A stretch of DNA of 37,454 nt, from the NCBI GenBank assembly GCA_005880855.1, contig VBGM01000154.1, positions 1 through 37,454 on the forward strand. Direction: 5' to 3'. The translations under genes and the position numbers were made by a program. This DNA is from Chloroflexota bacterium. Lineage in GTDB: Bacteria > Chloroflexota > Dormibacteria > Dormibacterales > Dormibacteraceae. Shown here piece after piece: positions 1 through 7,658 of this stretch (position 1 is its first letter; every line of letters begins with the position of its first letter). Below the pieces are notes generated by a model that worked only from the letters and a program-made list of their open reading frames with translations, was not told where the DNA came from and did not search any database.

Positions 1-6
1 CCCACC

Positions 7-43
7 CGGCGCTACGCGCCGACCTCCCCAAAACTGGGGAGGT
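7..43. repeat. Two adjacent perfect hairpins, REP-like
   Basis: Two perfect inverted repeats abut each other. The first has a 6-bp stem CGGCGC/GCGCCG at 7-12/16-21 with loop TAC. The second has a 9-bp stem ACCTCCCCA/TGGGGAGGT at 22-30/35-43 with loop AAAC. They lie about 120 nt beyond the pyk stop codon and are not followed by a T-run on either strand, so a classical intrinsic terminator is not clear. Tandem GC-rich palindromes in a gap look like a REP-type intergenic element. The rest of 44-163 shows no gene. Confidence 0.5.
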
Positions 44-163
44 AACGAGCCCTCACTCCGAGCGCTCTCGTGGTCTCCGGGCTCTACTGAGTCACCCCCC
101 TTCCCAGTCCGTCCCTCGTGACACCAACTCCAGGCGCTGCCTTCGGCTAGCCAATAACCCCCC

Positions 164-1570
164 TTACACCACCTCGACCTTCAACAGGTTGGTCTGCCCC
201 GGCCGTCCCACCGGCACGCCAGCCACCACGACGACCCGATCCCCAGAGCGCACCAACCCACTGCGGACGGCGGCCTCGGTCGCGTTGCTGACCATCTGGT
301 CCGTGTCGTTGCCGGGGCTCACGAGCAAAGGGATCACGCCGGCGTAGAGCGCGGTCTTCCGCAACACGTCGGGGTGCGGGCTGGCGGCGATGACCGGAAC
401 CCTGGGCCGGGCCTTGCTGCACCGCAAAGCGGTGGTGCCCGACTCCGTAAAGGCGATGATCACGCGGGCATGGAGCTCGTCGGCGCTGGCAGCCGCCGCG
501 TGAGCGATGGCGCTCCCCACCTCGCCCGGCTCCCGCCAGATCTGGCGCTCGCGGCCGAAAGCCGGGTGGCGCTGCGTGGACAGGCAGATGCGCGCCATGG
601 CGCGCAGCGCCTCCACCGGATGCGCGCCCACCGATGTCTCCTGCGAGAGCATCACCGCATCCGTGCCGTCCCAGATGGCGTTGGCCACGTCGGATGTTTC
701 GGCTCGAGTCGGCCTGTTCGATGTGACCATCGACTCCAGCATCTCGGTCGCGGTGATGACCGGGACGCCGGCGCGGTTGGCGCGGTCGATGACCTCCTTC
801 TGGACCGCCGGCAGCTCCCCAAGTTTCAGCTCCACTCCGAGGTCGCCGCGTGCCACCATCACCGCGTCCGCGACCTCGAGGATCCTGTCGAGGTTGCGGA
901 TCGCTTCGAGCTTCTCCAGCTTGGCGATCACGGGGGTTCGGCATCCGAGCTCGGTCAGGTGCTTCTGGCAGACGAGCAGGTCTTCGGGGTTGCGGACGAA
1001 CGAGAGCGCGATGTAGTCGACGCCCAGGCTGACCGCGAACTTCAAGTCGTCGACGTCCTTCTCAGTGAGCGCCGGCAGCGGCAGCGGCCGACCGGGGACG
1101 CTGACTCCCTTGCGCTCCCCGAGCAGCCCGCCACGGACCACCGAGCATTCGGCCCGGCCAGGCGCGGTGGCGCGGACGACCAGCTCGATGCGGCCGTCGT
1201 CGATCAGCACGCGATCGCCTGGCCGGAGCGCGTCGACCAGCTCCGCATGGCTGACCTCGATCTCGTCGGCCGAGCTGCGAGGGCCGCCGACGAGAAACAC
1301 CAGCCGTCCGCGCGCCAGGCGCATGAATGCGGAATCGAGAGGGCCGGTGCGAATCTTCGGACCCTGCAGGTCGGCGAGGATGGCGACCGGCCTTCCGACG
1401 GCCTCCGCCGCAGCGCGCACATCCTCGGCGGCCTGCCCGTGCGTGGTGTGGTCGCCGTGAGAGAAGTTCAGGCGGGCGACATCCATGCCCGACTGCACCA
1501 TCGTCCGCAGGACGGTGGGCGACGAGCTCGAAGGCCCGATCGTACACACGATGCGAGTGCGCCGGATCAT
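164..1570 (-). CDS. pyk: Pyruvate kinase
   Basis: Cytosolic glycolytic enzyme that converts phosphoenolpyruvate and ADP to pyruvate and ATP. The 468-residue product has the normal bacterial length without the extra C-terminal PEP-utiliser domain. It opens with RTRIVCTIGPSS and carries the substrate/nucleotide motifs ARLNFSHGDH, LADLQGPKIRTG, the catalytic-lysine segment IAKLEK, the metal/substrate segment VARGDLGVE, and the family signature around ATEMLESM followed by RPTRAETSDVANA. The C-terminal 110 residues match the regulatory alpha/beta domain. The ATG overlaps the upstream yacP stop by one base (TGATG), so it is the last gene of the radA-yacP operon and probably translationally coupled. 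No feature appears damaged. Confidence 0.97.
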   Translation of the reverse strand: MIRRTRIVCTIGPSSSSPTVLRTMVQSGMDVARLNFSHGDHTTHGQAAEDVRAAAEAVGRPVAILADLQGPKIRTGPLDSAFMRLARGRLVFLVGGPRSSADEIEVSHAELVDALRPGDRVLIDDGRIELVVRATAPGRAECSVVRGGLLGERKGVSVPGRPLPLPALTEKDVDDLKFAVSLGVDYIALSFVRNPEDLLVCQKHLTELGCRTPVIAKLEKLEAIRNLDRILEVADAVMVARGDLGVELKLGELPAVQKEVIDRANRAGVPVITATEMLESMVTSNRPTRAETSDVANAIWDGTDAVMLSQETSVGAHPVEALRAMARICLSTQRHPAFGRERQIWREPGEVGSAIAHAAAASADELHARVIIAFTESGTTALRCSKARPRVPVIAASPHPDVLRKTALYAGVIPLLVSPGNDTDQMVSNATEAAVRSGLVRSGDRVVVVAGVPVGRPGQTNLLKVEVV

Positions 1571-1998
1571 CAGCGCTGGTAACGCTTGACGCTGCGGCCC
1601 AGGTCTTCCTCGGCCGCGATCACCTGGCGTTCGAGCTCGGGCGCGCTGATCACGGCGCCGCCCATGCCGCGCACGAGGTCGCTCTGGAAGCGGTCGGAGG
1701 TGGCGACGGTCAGGTTGTCGCCGGCGCCGGTGGCCGTGTATGCAAGCCGTTCGATCACGTGGTCGGCCGAATGTCCCTTACGCGTGAACACGACACGCAC
1801 GCCTTCGACCTGCTCCTCCGCATTCGCCATCGCGCTGGAGTGATGCGCGTCGAACACAACGGTGACATCGGTTTCCGTGACCAGGCTGTATACAGAGAGG
1901 CGCTCGACCAACTTGTCGCGCGCCGCCTCCAGCGACACGCCGAGAAGTCGCTTGAGCGACGGCCACGCGTGGATGACGTTGTAGCCGTCCACGATCAA
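1570..1998 (-). CDS. yacP: NYN-domain endoribonuclease, YacP/Rae1 family
   Basis: A 142-residue NYN (PIN-like) nuclease domain. Visible acidic positions are D4 and N7 in MIVDGYNVIH, the aspartate of VVFDAHH, the aspartate of GHSADHVIE and the SD of VATSDR, the usual layout of the metal-binding active site. In Bacillus the family member Rae1 (YacP) cleaves mRNA in the ribosomal A site; the same role here is inference from family and synteny. It starts at TTG 1998, which overlaps the stop of the upstream M50 gene as TTGA; an in-frame GTG lies six bases further in. It sits directly after the rlmB/M50 pair, as yacP follows rlmB in Bacillus. Confidence 0.88.
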   Translation of the reverse strand: MIVDGYNVIHAWPSLKRLLGVSLEAARDKLVERLSVYSLVTETDVTVVFDAHHSSAMANAEEQVEGVRVVFTRKGHSADHVIERLAYTATGAGDNLTVATSDRFQSDLVRGMGGAVISAPELERQVIAAEEDLGRSVKRYQR

Positions 1999-3200
1999 TC
2001 CGCCGTCGAGTACAAAGCGTCACGCGCCGCCGCCACATTCCACAGCACGATGAACACGCCCACGATCGCGATCTGGGAATAGCGGACGGACAGCAGCTGG
2101 ATCGAGTAGGGCAGCCAGGGTCGCAAGATCCCAAAGCCGTCGAGGCCTGGGACAGGCAGGAGGTTGAGCAGCACCGCCACCACTTGCATGAAGCCGAGGA
2201 ACGCAAGCCCGCCGAAGAAGTTGACGTTGGCCGACGTGACCCAGGCCGCGTGGCCCGGCCACAGAAATGCGATGGCGATAAGCAGGGCGCACAGCGCGTT
2301 CCCGACCGGCCCGGCCAGCGAGACTAGCGAGTCCCAGATGCGGCTGCGAATCGCGGAGTGGTCGATGTAGACCGCGCCGCCTGGCAGCGCGATGCCGCCC
2401 AGGAGCAGGAAGACGACCGGGAAGATGACGCTCATCAGGACGTTCGCGTAGCGGAGAGGATTCAGCGTCAGATACCCGGAGGCCCTTACGGAGCGGTCGC
2501 CGCCGAGGTAGGCGGTTACGGCATGGCCGAACTCGTGGATGCAAAGTGACACGATCCACCCCGAAGTCACGAAGACGATCGTCATCGCTGCTTCCGAACC
2601 CGGCAGCACGTCGAACCACAGCGCTGCGCCGCTGATGGCCGTGATCGCGATCAATCCACCGAAGATGGGACTGATCCCGAGCGCGCCCTTCAACGAGACG
2701 AGCGGCTTACGGCGCAGGGACCGGTCCTGCCGCGAATGAGCGCCGGACTCGACCGGGACGTCAGGCCCGACACCGGTCTGCAGATGACGCCGGAGGTCGT
2801 AAAGGGTCAGGCCGGCTTTTTGCAGCGCAACGCTCGTGGCACGCGCGTCGCTGTACATGAGAGCCAGCAACAGATGGATGGAATCGACCTGGTAGTGACC
2901 GAGGACCTGCGCCTCTCGGTTGGAGTTGACGAGGAGCTGGCGCAGAGGCAGGGAAGCAGCGCCGTCGCCGGTGGTGATGAACGTCTGGATGGCGTGAGGG
3001 TCGGCGCCCAGCTTCTTGATGGCCTGGTGGGCAGAGGACCCGCGGTCGGCGAGGATCGCCTCGAGCACGTCGGCCGGTTCCGCGTATGCCGCCCCCCGCT
3101 TGGACGCAAAATCGGTCGCGCGCTCCAGCACGTCGCGGGCGTCTCGATTCAGCGGGATGTCAGCGGCGGCTCGCTCGAGCTCCGCAGTGGCGTCACTCAT
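1995..3200 (-). CDS. Clp_N (double R-domain)-M50 site-2-type membrane protease fusion
   Basis: A 401-residue protein with an unusual architecture. Residues about 17-76 and 85-142 are two Clp_N (R-domain) repeats: the second, with VDSIHLLLALM and KAGLTLYDLRRHL, matches the ClpC pattern encoded in this same window. After a charged linker come hydrophobic segments and the M50 zinc motif HEFGH at 222-226. The second metal motif LNLLPVPGLDG lies at about 345-355, with D354 as the expected third ligand. About six hydrophobic stretches predict an integral membrane protein with the Clp_N part probably cytosolic. It starts at ATG 3200, 12 nt after the rlmB stop. Family knowledge predicts intramembrane or membrane-proximal proteolysis; the substrate is unknown. 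I infer that the Clp_N part selects substrates. Confidence 0.88.
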   Translation of the reverse strand: MSDATAELERAAADIPLNRDARDVLERATDFASKRGAAYAEPADVLEAILADRGSSAHQAIKKLGADPHAIQTFITTGDGAASLPLRQLLVNSNREAQVLGHYQVDSIHLLLALMYSDARATSVALQKAGLTLYDLRRHLQTGVGPDVPVESGAHSRQDRSLRRKPLVSLKGALGISPIFGGLIAITAISGAALWFDVLPGSEAAMTIVFVTSGWIVSLCIHEFGHAVTAYLGGDRSVRASGYLTLNPLRYANVLMSVIFPVVFLLLGGIALPGGAVYIDHSAIRSRIWDSLVSLAGPVGNALCALLIAIAFLWPGHAAWVTSANVNFFGGLAFLGFMQVVAVLLNLLPVPGLDGFGILRPWLPYSIQLLSVRYSQIAIVGVFIVLWNVAAARDALYSTAD

Positions 3201-3212
3201 CAGCTCGAAAGT

Positions 3213-3980
3213 CTAGGGGCGGGTGGTCTTCGAGCCGGCTCTCTGCCGCTGCACCTCGTACAGCAGAGCCGCGGCTGCAGCCGACGCGTTGAAGCTCGAT
3301 ACGTGGCCCGCGACGGGGAGCCGGATCCGGACATCGCACCGCTCCCTGACGAGCCTGTGCACGCCCTCTCCCTCGCTGCCGATGACGATGCACACCGCCT
3401 GCGTGAGGTCGAACTCCCATGGAGCGGTCTCGCCGCGAACGTCGAGGGCGGCGCACCAGATGCCCGCGCGCTTGACCTCGGCGATTGCGGAGGGGATGCC
3501 CGAGACGTGCGCGACGCGCAGCAGCTCGCTCGCCCCCGAGCTCGCCTTGACCGCTGCCGCGGACAGCGGCGCGCTGCGATGCTCGGGGATGATCGCGCCG
3601 GCGGCGCCGGCAACCTCCGCGCTGCGGAGGATGGCGCCAAGGTTCTGCGGGTCCATGATCCCATCGAGCGCAACGAGCAGCGTCGGATCGGTGGCGAGGA
3701 GCTCCTTCAGCGTCCACTCGCGCCTCGGCTTGAGCTCTGCCGCGACGCCCTGGTGCACTCCTGCGGCGATGGCTTCGAGCCGTTCCGGCGGAACGACTTC
3801 GATGGGCGCGAGCCTCGCCAGCTCGTCAAGCCGTGGGTCGTGGCCGAGGCCCGAGGCCTGGAAAACCTTCACAACCTGACCCGCCCGCGCGGCCTCCAGC
3901 ACGGCGTTGCGCCCGTGGATCACCGCCGCTGCCGGAGCGACGGCTCGCCGACGTTGCCGGTTACGCCCGCGATCGTTCAC
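3213..3980 (-). CDS. rlmB: SpoU-family 23S rRNA 2'-O-ribose methyltransferase, RlmB/TrmH type
   Basis: The 255-residue product has the two-part RlmB layout: an N-terminal substrate-binding domain (VIHGRNAVLEAAR to about residue 95) and a SPOUT methyltransferase domain. SPOUT motif 1 is visible as LDGIMDPQNLGAILRSAE, motif 2 as IVIGSEGEGV, and motif 3 as the SSFNASAAAALLYE stretch that forms the S-adenosylmethionine knot. RlmB proteins methylate G2251 in the peptidyl-transferase loop of 23S rRNA (E. coli numbering); the exact nucleotide here is inferred. The GTG start at 3980 overlaps the cysS stop as GTGA. The N-terminus is rich in arginine. Neighbouring cysS and yacP are the same partners as in Bacillus. 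Confidence 0.92.
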   Translation of the reverse strand: MNDRGRNRQRRRAVAPAAAVIHGRNAVLEAARAGQVVKVFQASGLGHDPRLDELARLAPIEVVPPERLEAIAAGVHQGVAAELKPRREWTLKELLATDPTLLVALDGIMDPQNLGAILRSAEVAGAAGAIIPEHRSAPLSAAAVKASSGASELLRVAHVSGIPSAIAEVKRAGIWCAALDVRGETAPWEFDLTQAVCIVIGSEGEGVHRLVRERCDVRIRLPVAGHVSSFNASAAAAALLYEVQRQRAGSKTTRP

Positions 3981-5404
3981 ATCCCTCTCTCCCGCGTGAC
4001 CCGCCGCCAGCGCACGCCGTCGCGAGAATCCTCGAGGGCGATCCCGCGCTGTTTCAACTCCTCGCGGATGAGGTCTGCGCGAATGAAGTCTTTCGCACTG
4101 CGAGCGGCTTCGCGCTCCGCGATCAGACGCTCCACCTCTTCGGCGAGCCCAGGCTCTTCACCACCCATCACGTCGAGGTGGCGGTCGACCTCCTCGATCA
4201 GCTCCGCCAGCGCACGCCTTCCGTGCTCCCCCACGCGCGAGTCGTCCATCGCCGCGTTGGCCTCGCGGACGAGCTCGAACACCTGGCCTACTCCCTGGGG
4301 CAGGTTGAGGTCGTCGTCCAGCGCTTCCTTGTAGGCGGCCCGAACCTTGGCGATCCTCCCGATCAGCTCCTGGTCCTCCTGCGTCCCCGGATCCATCCGG
4401 CGCACGCGCGCGGCAAAGTCGCGCAAGCGCCGGACCTGCTCCGCCGATGCGTGCAAGGCTTCGCTGGTCAGGCGAAGGCGGGAGCGGTAGTGGGCGTTGG
4501 CGATGAGGAAGAAGCGGACCGCGAGCGGGTCGTGCCCCGCCGCGACGAGGTCACGCAGCGTGGTGAAACCGCCGGCGCTCTTCGACATCTTTTCGCCGCC
4601 CGCCTCGGCCAGGTGCTCGGAGTGGAGCCACACGCGCGCAAGTGGCTTGCCGTTGGCCGCCTCCGACTGCGCGATCTCGTTCTCGTGATGGGGAAACATG
4701 AGGTCGACCCCGCCGCCGTGGATGTCGAACGTGTCGCCCAGGTATCTCTTGGCCATGGCCGAGCATTCGATGTGCCAGCCGGGGCGGCCGCGTCCGAAAG
4801 GCGCATCCCACGCGGCGCCCAGCTTCTCGTCGTCCGGGTGGGCTTTCTTCCACAGCGCGAAGTCGCTCACGGACTCCTTGTCATATTTGTCCGTCGCCAC
4901 CCGCATGCCGGGGCGAAGGCCTGAGCGGTCGAGGTGCGACAGCATCCCATAACGCGGAAAGCTTTCGATTCGGAAATACACGTCGCCGTCCGCCTCGTAT
5001 GCGAAACCACGCTCCAGCAGCGTCCCGATCATGGCCACCATGTCCGGGATATGCTCGGTCGCCTTCGGGTAGTGGTCCGCAGGCAATGCGCGCAGCGAGC
5101 GCATGTCTTCGAAGAAAGCCTCGACGTACGGCTTGACGTACTCGACGATGGTGGTGCCCGCATGCATGGCCTGGTCGAGGATGCGGTCATCGATGTCGGT
5201 GAGGTTCATCACGTGCGTGACGCGATATCCGTCCGCCTGCAGCTGGCGTCGCAGCAGGTCGTAGAACAGGAACGCGCGAAGGTTGCCGACATGCGCGTAG
5301 TTCCACACCGTCGGGCCGCACGTGTACATGCCGACATGACCGTCCTGCAGCGGTTCGAACGGGTCCTTCGACCCGGTCAGGGTGTTGTGGAGCTCGAGCG
5401 TCAC
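3977..5404 (-). CDS. cysS: Cysteinyl-tRNA synthetase
   Basis: Class I aminoacyl-tRNA synthetase charging tRNA-Cys, 475 residues. The HIGH-type motif is present as HVGN within CGPTVWNYAHVGNLRAF, the KMSKS motif as EKMSKSAG, and the zinc-site segments as CGPT, WHIECSAMA and MFPHHENEIAQSEA. The C-terminal DALR and anticodon-binding regions are intact. The start is GTG 5404; only 4 nt separate it from the ispF stop, and the AGAGGA next to the start is too close to be a good ribosome site, which points to coupling with ispF translation. The gltX and cysE genes found at this place in Bacillus are absent. Confidence 0.97.
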   Translation of the reverse strand: MTLELHNTLTGSKDPFEPLQDGHVGMYTCGPTVWNYAHVGNLRAFLFYDLLRRQLQADGYRVTHVMNLTDIDDRILDQAMHAGTTIVEYVKPYVEAFFEDMRSLRALPADHYPKATEHIPDMVAMIGTLLERGFAYEADGDVYFRIESFPRYGMLSHLDRSGLRPGMRVATDKYDKESVSDFALWKKAHPDDEKLGAAWDAPFGRGRPGWHIECSAMAKRYLGDTFDIHGGGVDLMFPHHENEIAQSEAANGKPLARVWLHSEHLAEAGGEKMSKSAGGFTTLRDLVAAGHDPLAVRFFLIANAHYRSRLRLTSEALHASAEQVRRLRDFAARVRRMDPGTQEDQELIGRIAKVRAAYKEALDDDLNLPQGVGQVFELVREANAAMDDSRVGEHGRRALAELIEEVDRHLDVMGGEEPGLAEEVERLIAEREAARSAKDFIRADLIREELKQRGIALEDSRDGVRWRRVTRERGM

Positions 5405-5408
5405 TCCT

Positions 5409-5876
5409 CTATTCGATCAGAGCGACCGCTTGCGCCGCGATCCCGTGACTCTGCCCGAGCGCTCCAATGCCCTCGGGAGATGTCGCCTTGACGCTCACCA
5501 GATCGCGTTTCAGCCCCAGCCGCCGGGCGATGTTCCTCTGCATCTCGACCAGCACGAGATGCAGGCGGGGCTCCTCGGCGATCACGGTGGAGTCGACGTT
5601 GACGACCTTGTAGCCGGCCTTCTCGAGCAGCCGCGCCGAGAGCTCGAGCAGATCCAGGCTGGACATCCCTTTCCACTGCGGATCGGTGTCCGGGAAATGC
5701 TCGCCGATGTCACCGAGCGCGGCCGCACCGAGCAAGGCGTCGATGACCGCGTGCGTGAGTACGTCCGCATCGGAATGTCCTTCGAGGCCGAGCGGATGCT
5801 CGATGTGGACGCCGCCAAGAATCAGGTCGCGGCCGGCCGTGAGCCGGTGGACGTCGTAGCCGGTGCCGATCCTCAC
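5409..5876 (-). CDS. ispF: 2-C-methyl-D-erythritol 2,4-cyclodiphosphate synthase
   Basis: MEP-pathway enzyme that cyclises CDP-methylerythritol 2-phosphate with release of CMP, made as a cytosolic trimer. The 155-residue length is standard. Metal ligands D8, H10 and H42 are present (GTGYDVHRL and THAVID), with the flexible-loop GHSDADV and the fold signature IGEHFPDTDP. The ATSPEGIGALGQSHGIAAQAV C-terminal region is complete. The start overlaps the ispD stop by four bases, so the two consecutive MEP enzymes are translationally coupled, as in many bacteria with linked ispDF. Confidence 0.97.
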   Translation of the reverse strand: MRIGTGYDVHRLTAGRDLILGGVHIEHPLGLEGHSDADVLTHAVIDALLGAAALGDIGEHFPDTDPQWKGMSSLDLLELSARLLEKAGYKVVNVDSTVIAEEPRLHLVLVEMQRNIARRLGLKRDLVSVKATSPEGIGALGQSHGIAAQAVALIE

Positions 5877-6562
5877 GTGGCCGCGGCCTCCTGCTCCTTG
5901 ATCAACGCCTCGACCACGCCGAAATCCTCCGGCGTCGTGAGCTTGATGTTGGCGGGCTCGCCCTCGACCACTGTGACCTCATGGCCGGTCGCGGCCACGA
6001 GCTGCGCGTCGTCGTCGCCGACCAGGCCCGCGTCGGCCGCCTCACGATGCGCCCGTGCCAGGAGCTCGTACGAGAAGGCCTGCGGCGTCTGTGCGAGCAC
6101 GATGCGCGAACGGTCCAGGCTCTCCACGAGCCGGTTGCCCTCGACGCGCTTGACCGCGTCGCGCGGGGCGATGGCCGGAAACGCGGCGCCGGATTCCATC
6201 GCCGCCGCGAGCACGCGCCGCACGAGCGATGCCGTCGCGAGCGGGCGCGCCGCGTCGTGGACCAGCACGTAATCGCACTCGCCCAGCGCGGCCAGGCCAG
6301 CGCGCACCGAGGCCTGCCTGCTCTCGCCGCCGGCCAGCACGGTCACTGTTTTACGAGGCGACAGCGACTCCACCTCTCGCTCGGCGTTCTCGAGCCTCGC
6401 CGGCGGCCCGACGACAACGATCCTGTCCACCTCGTCGAGGGCGAGGAAGAGCTCGAGCGCCCGCGCCAGCGTCGTGCGCCCATTCAGGCGAATGAGCGCC
6501 TTGCTGCCGCGGCCCAGGCGAGATCCTGAACCGGCCGCTGCGACGATGGCGCCCACTCGCAT
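5873..6562 (-). CDS. ispD: 2-C-methyl-D-erythritol 4-phosphate cytidylyltransferase
   Basis: Transfers CMP from CTP to methylerythritol 4-phosphate in the MEP isoprenoid pathway. The 229-residue product has the nucleotidyltransferase P-loop-like segment AAAGSGSRLGRGSKAL (residues 9-24), the substrate-contacting VLVHDAARPLA, and QTPQAFSYELL with a DDDAQLV stretch downstream. The start codon shares one base with the yacL stop (TGATG). It is immediately followed by ispF. All main motifs are intact and the length is typical. Confidence 0.96.
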   Translation of the reverse strand: MRVGAIVAAAGSGSRLGRGSKALIRLNGRTTLARALELFLALDEVDRIVVVGPPARLENAEREVESLSPRKTVTVLAGGESRQASVRAGLAALGECDYVLVHDAARPLATASLVRRVLAAAMESGAAFPAIAPRDAVKRVEGNRLVESLDRSRIVLAQTPQAFSYELLARAHREAADAGLVGDDDAQLVAATGHEVTVVEGEPANIKLTTPEDFGVVEALIKEQEAAAT

Positions 6563-7647
6563 CAGCCGGGATCCTCGTCGCGCTTGGCGCGGCTGTTGCG
6601 GCGGCCGTCCTGCCCCGCCGGTTCGGCGAAGATCATGCGGCCGGCCGACGTCTGGATGACCGACGTGACCACCGCGGTGATCGTCTGGTTGATCAGGCGG
6701 CGACCGTTCTGCACGACGACCATGGTTCCGTCGTCCAGGCTGCCCACGCCCTGGCCGGGCTCCTTGCCCTCGCGCGCGATCATCACGACTATCTCTTCCC
6801 CGGGAATGGCCACTGGACGCATCGCCTGGGCGAGCTCATTGAGGTTGAGGACGTCAACGCCTTCGAGGCGCGCGATGCGATTGAGGTTGAAATCGTTGGT
6901 CATGATCCCCCACCCCCTGCGCTTGGCCGTGCGCACCAGGTGGGCGTCGATCTCGGTGCTCGGCGCCACGTCGTCAACGACCACCAGCAGGTTGATAGAG
7001 GAATCCTTCTGCATCTCCGTGAGCACGTCGAGACCGCGCCGTCCGCGGCGGCGGCGCGTCGCGTCGGCGGAGTCGGCGACGAGCTGGAGCTCGCGCAGCA
7101 CCGAGCTGAGGACCATCAGGGGCAGGTCGACGAACCCGGTCTTGGCGATGTCGAGGATGCGGCCGTCGATGATGACCGAGGTGTCGAGGAGGACCGCGTC
7201 GAGGCGGTGGCTCTTCTGGTCCTTGGTGCCTCCGAAAAAAATGGCGGTCAGCTCAGCGCGACGCGTGATGCCGACGGAGGCGCCGAGCAAAGCCAGCAGG
7301 ACCGCGAGCACGAACGACAGCGCAATGCCGTACGGGGCGATGAGGTCGCGCAGGAACACTCCGATGAGAACGGCGATGACGAGACCGACGATCATGCCCA
7401 GCAGCCCGCTGAGCAGGTCCGGCAGCGGAGTCGAGGTGAGCCGCTTGTTGAAGTCTCGCCAGCCCCCCAGCACGTACGGCGTGCCCAGGTAGCCGAAGAT
7501 CAGGCCTTCCATCGTGGTCAGGCTTATGAGCACCCAACCCTGATGGCTGATCCCCGACAGGCGGACGAGCGCATAACCAAGAAAGAAGCCACCGATGACT
7601 CCGATCCCCACTCCGAGTCGGCGGGCGAGGGTATCGGAACGCCTCAC
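6562..7647 (-). CDS. yacL: YacL-type membrane PIN-TRAM protein
   Basis: A 361-residue protein. Residues about 15-135 hold four hydrophobic segments that anchor it in the membrane. From about residue 150 a PIN nuclease-like domain follows (VLLDTSVIIDGRILDIAKTG), with further acidic residues in the ELQLVADSADATRR, GLDVLTEMQ and MTNDFNLN stretches. The C-terminal 90 residues are a TRAM RNA-binding domain (IPGEEIVVMIAREGKE, GVGSLDDGTMVVV). The GTG start at 7647 has a strong GAGGAGG ribosome site seven bases upstream. In Bacillus yacL lies between disA and ispD; here it directly follows radA. A membrane-tethered ribonuclease is expected from the domains, but its substrate is unknown. Confidence 0.92.
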   Translation of the reverse strand: MRRSDTLARRLGVGIGVIGGFFLGYALVRLSGISHQGWVLISLTTMEGLIFGYLGTPYVLGGWRDFNKRLTSTPLPDLLSGLLGMIVGLVIAVLIGVFLRDLIAPYGIALSFVLAVLLALLGASVGITRRAELTAIFFGGTKDQKSHRLDAVLLDTSVIIDGRILDIAKTGFVDLPLMVLSSVLRELQLVADSADATRRRRGRRGLDVLTEMQKDSSINLLVVVDDVAPSTEIDAHLVRTAKRRGWGIMTNDFNLNRIARLEGVDVLNLNELAQAMRPVAIPGEEIVVMIAREGKEPGQGVGSLDDGTMVVVQNGRRLINQTITAVVTSVIQTSAGRMIFAEPAGQDGRRNSRAKRDEDPG

Positions 7648-7658
7648 GGATTACCTCC

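Noticed and set aside
374-1582. A long plus-strand open frame opposite pyk
   Set aside because: High GC content leaves long open frames in antisense; the translation is arginine-rich without family motifs, while the minus strand encodes an intact pyruvate kinase.
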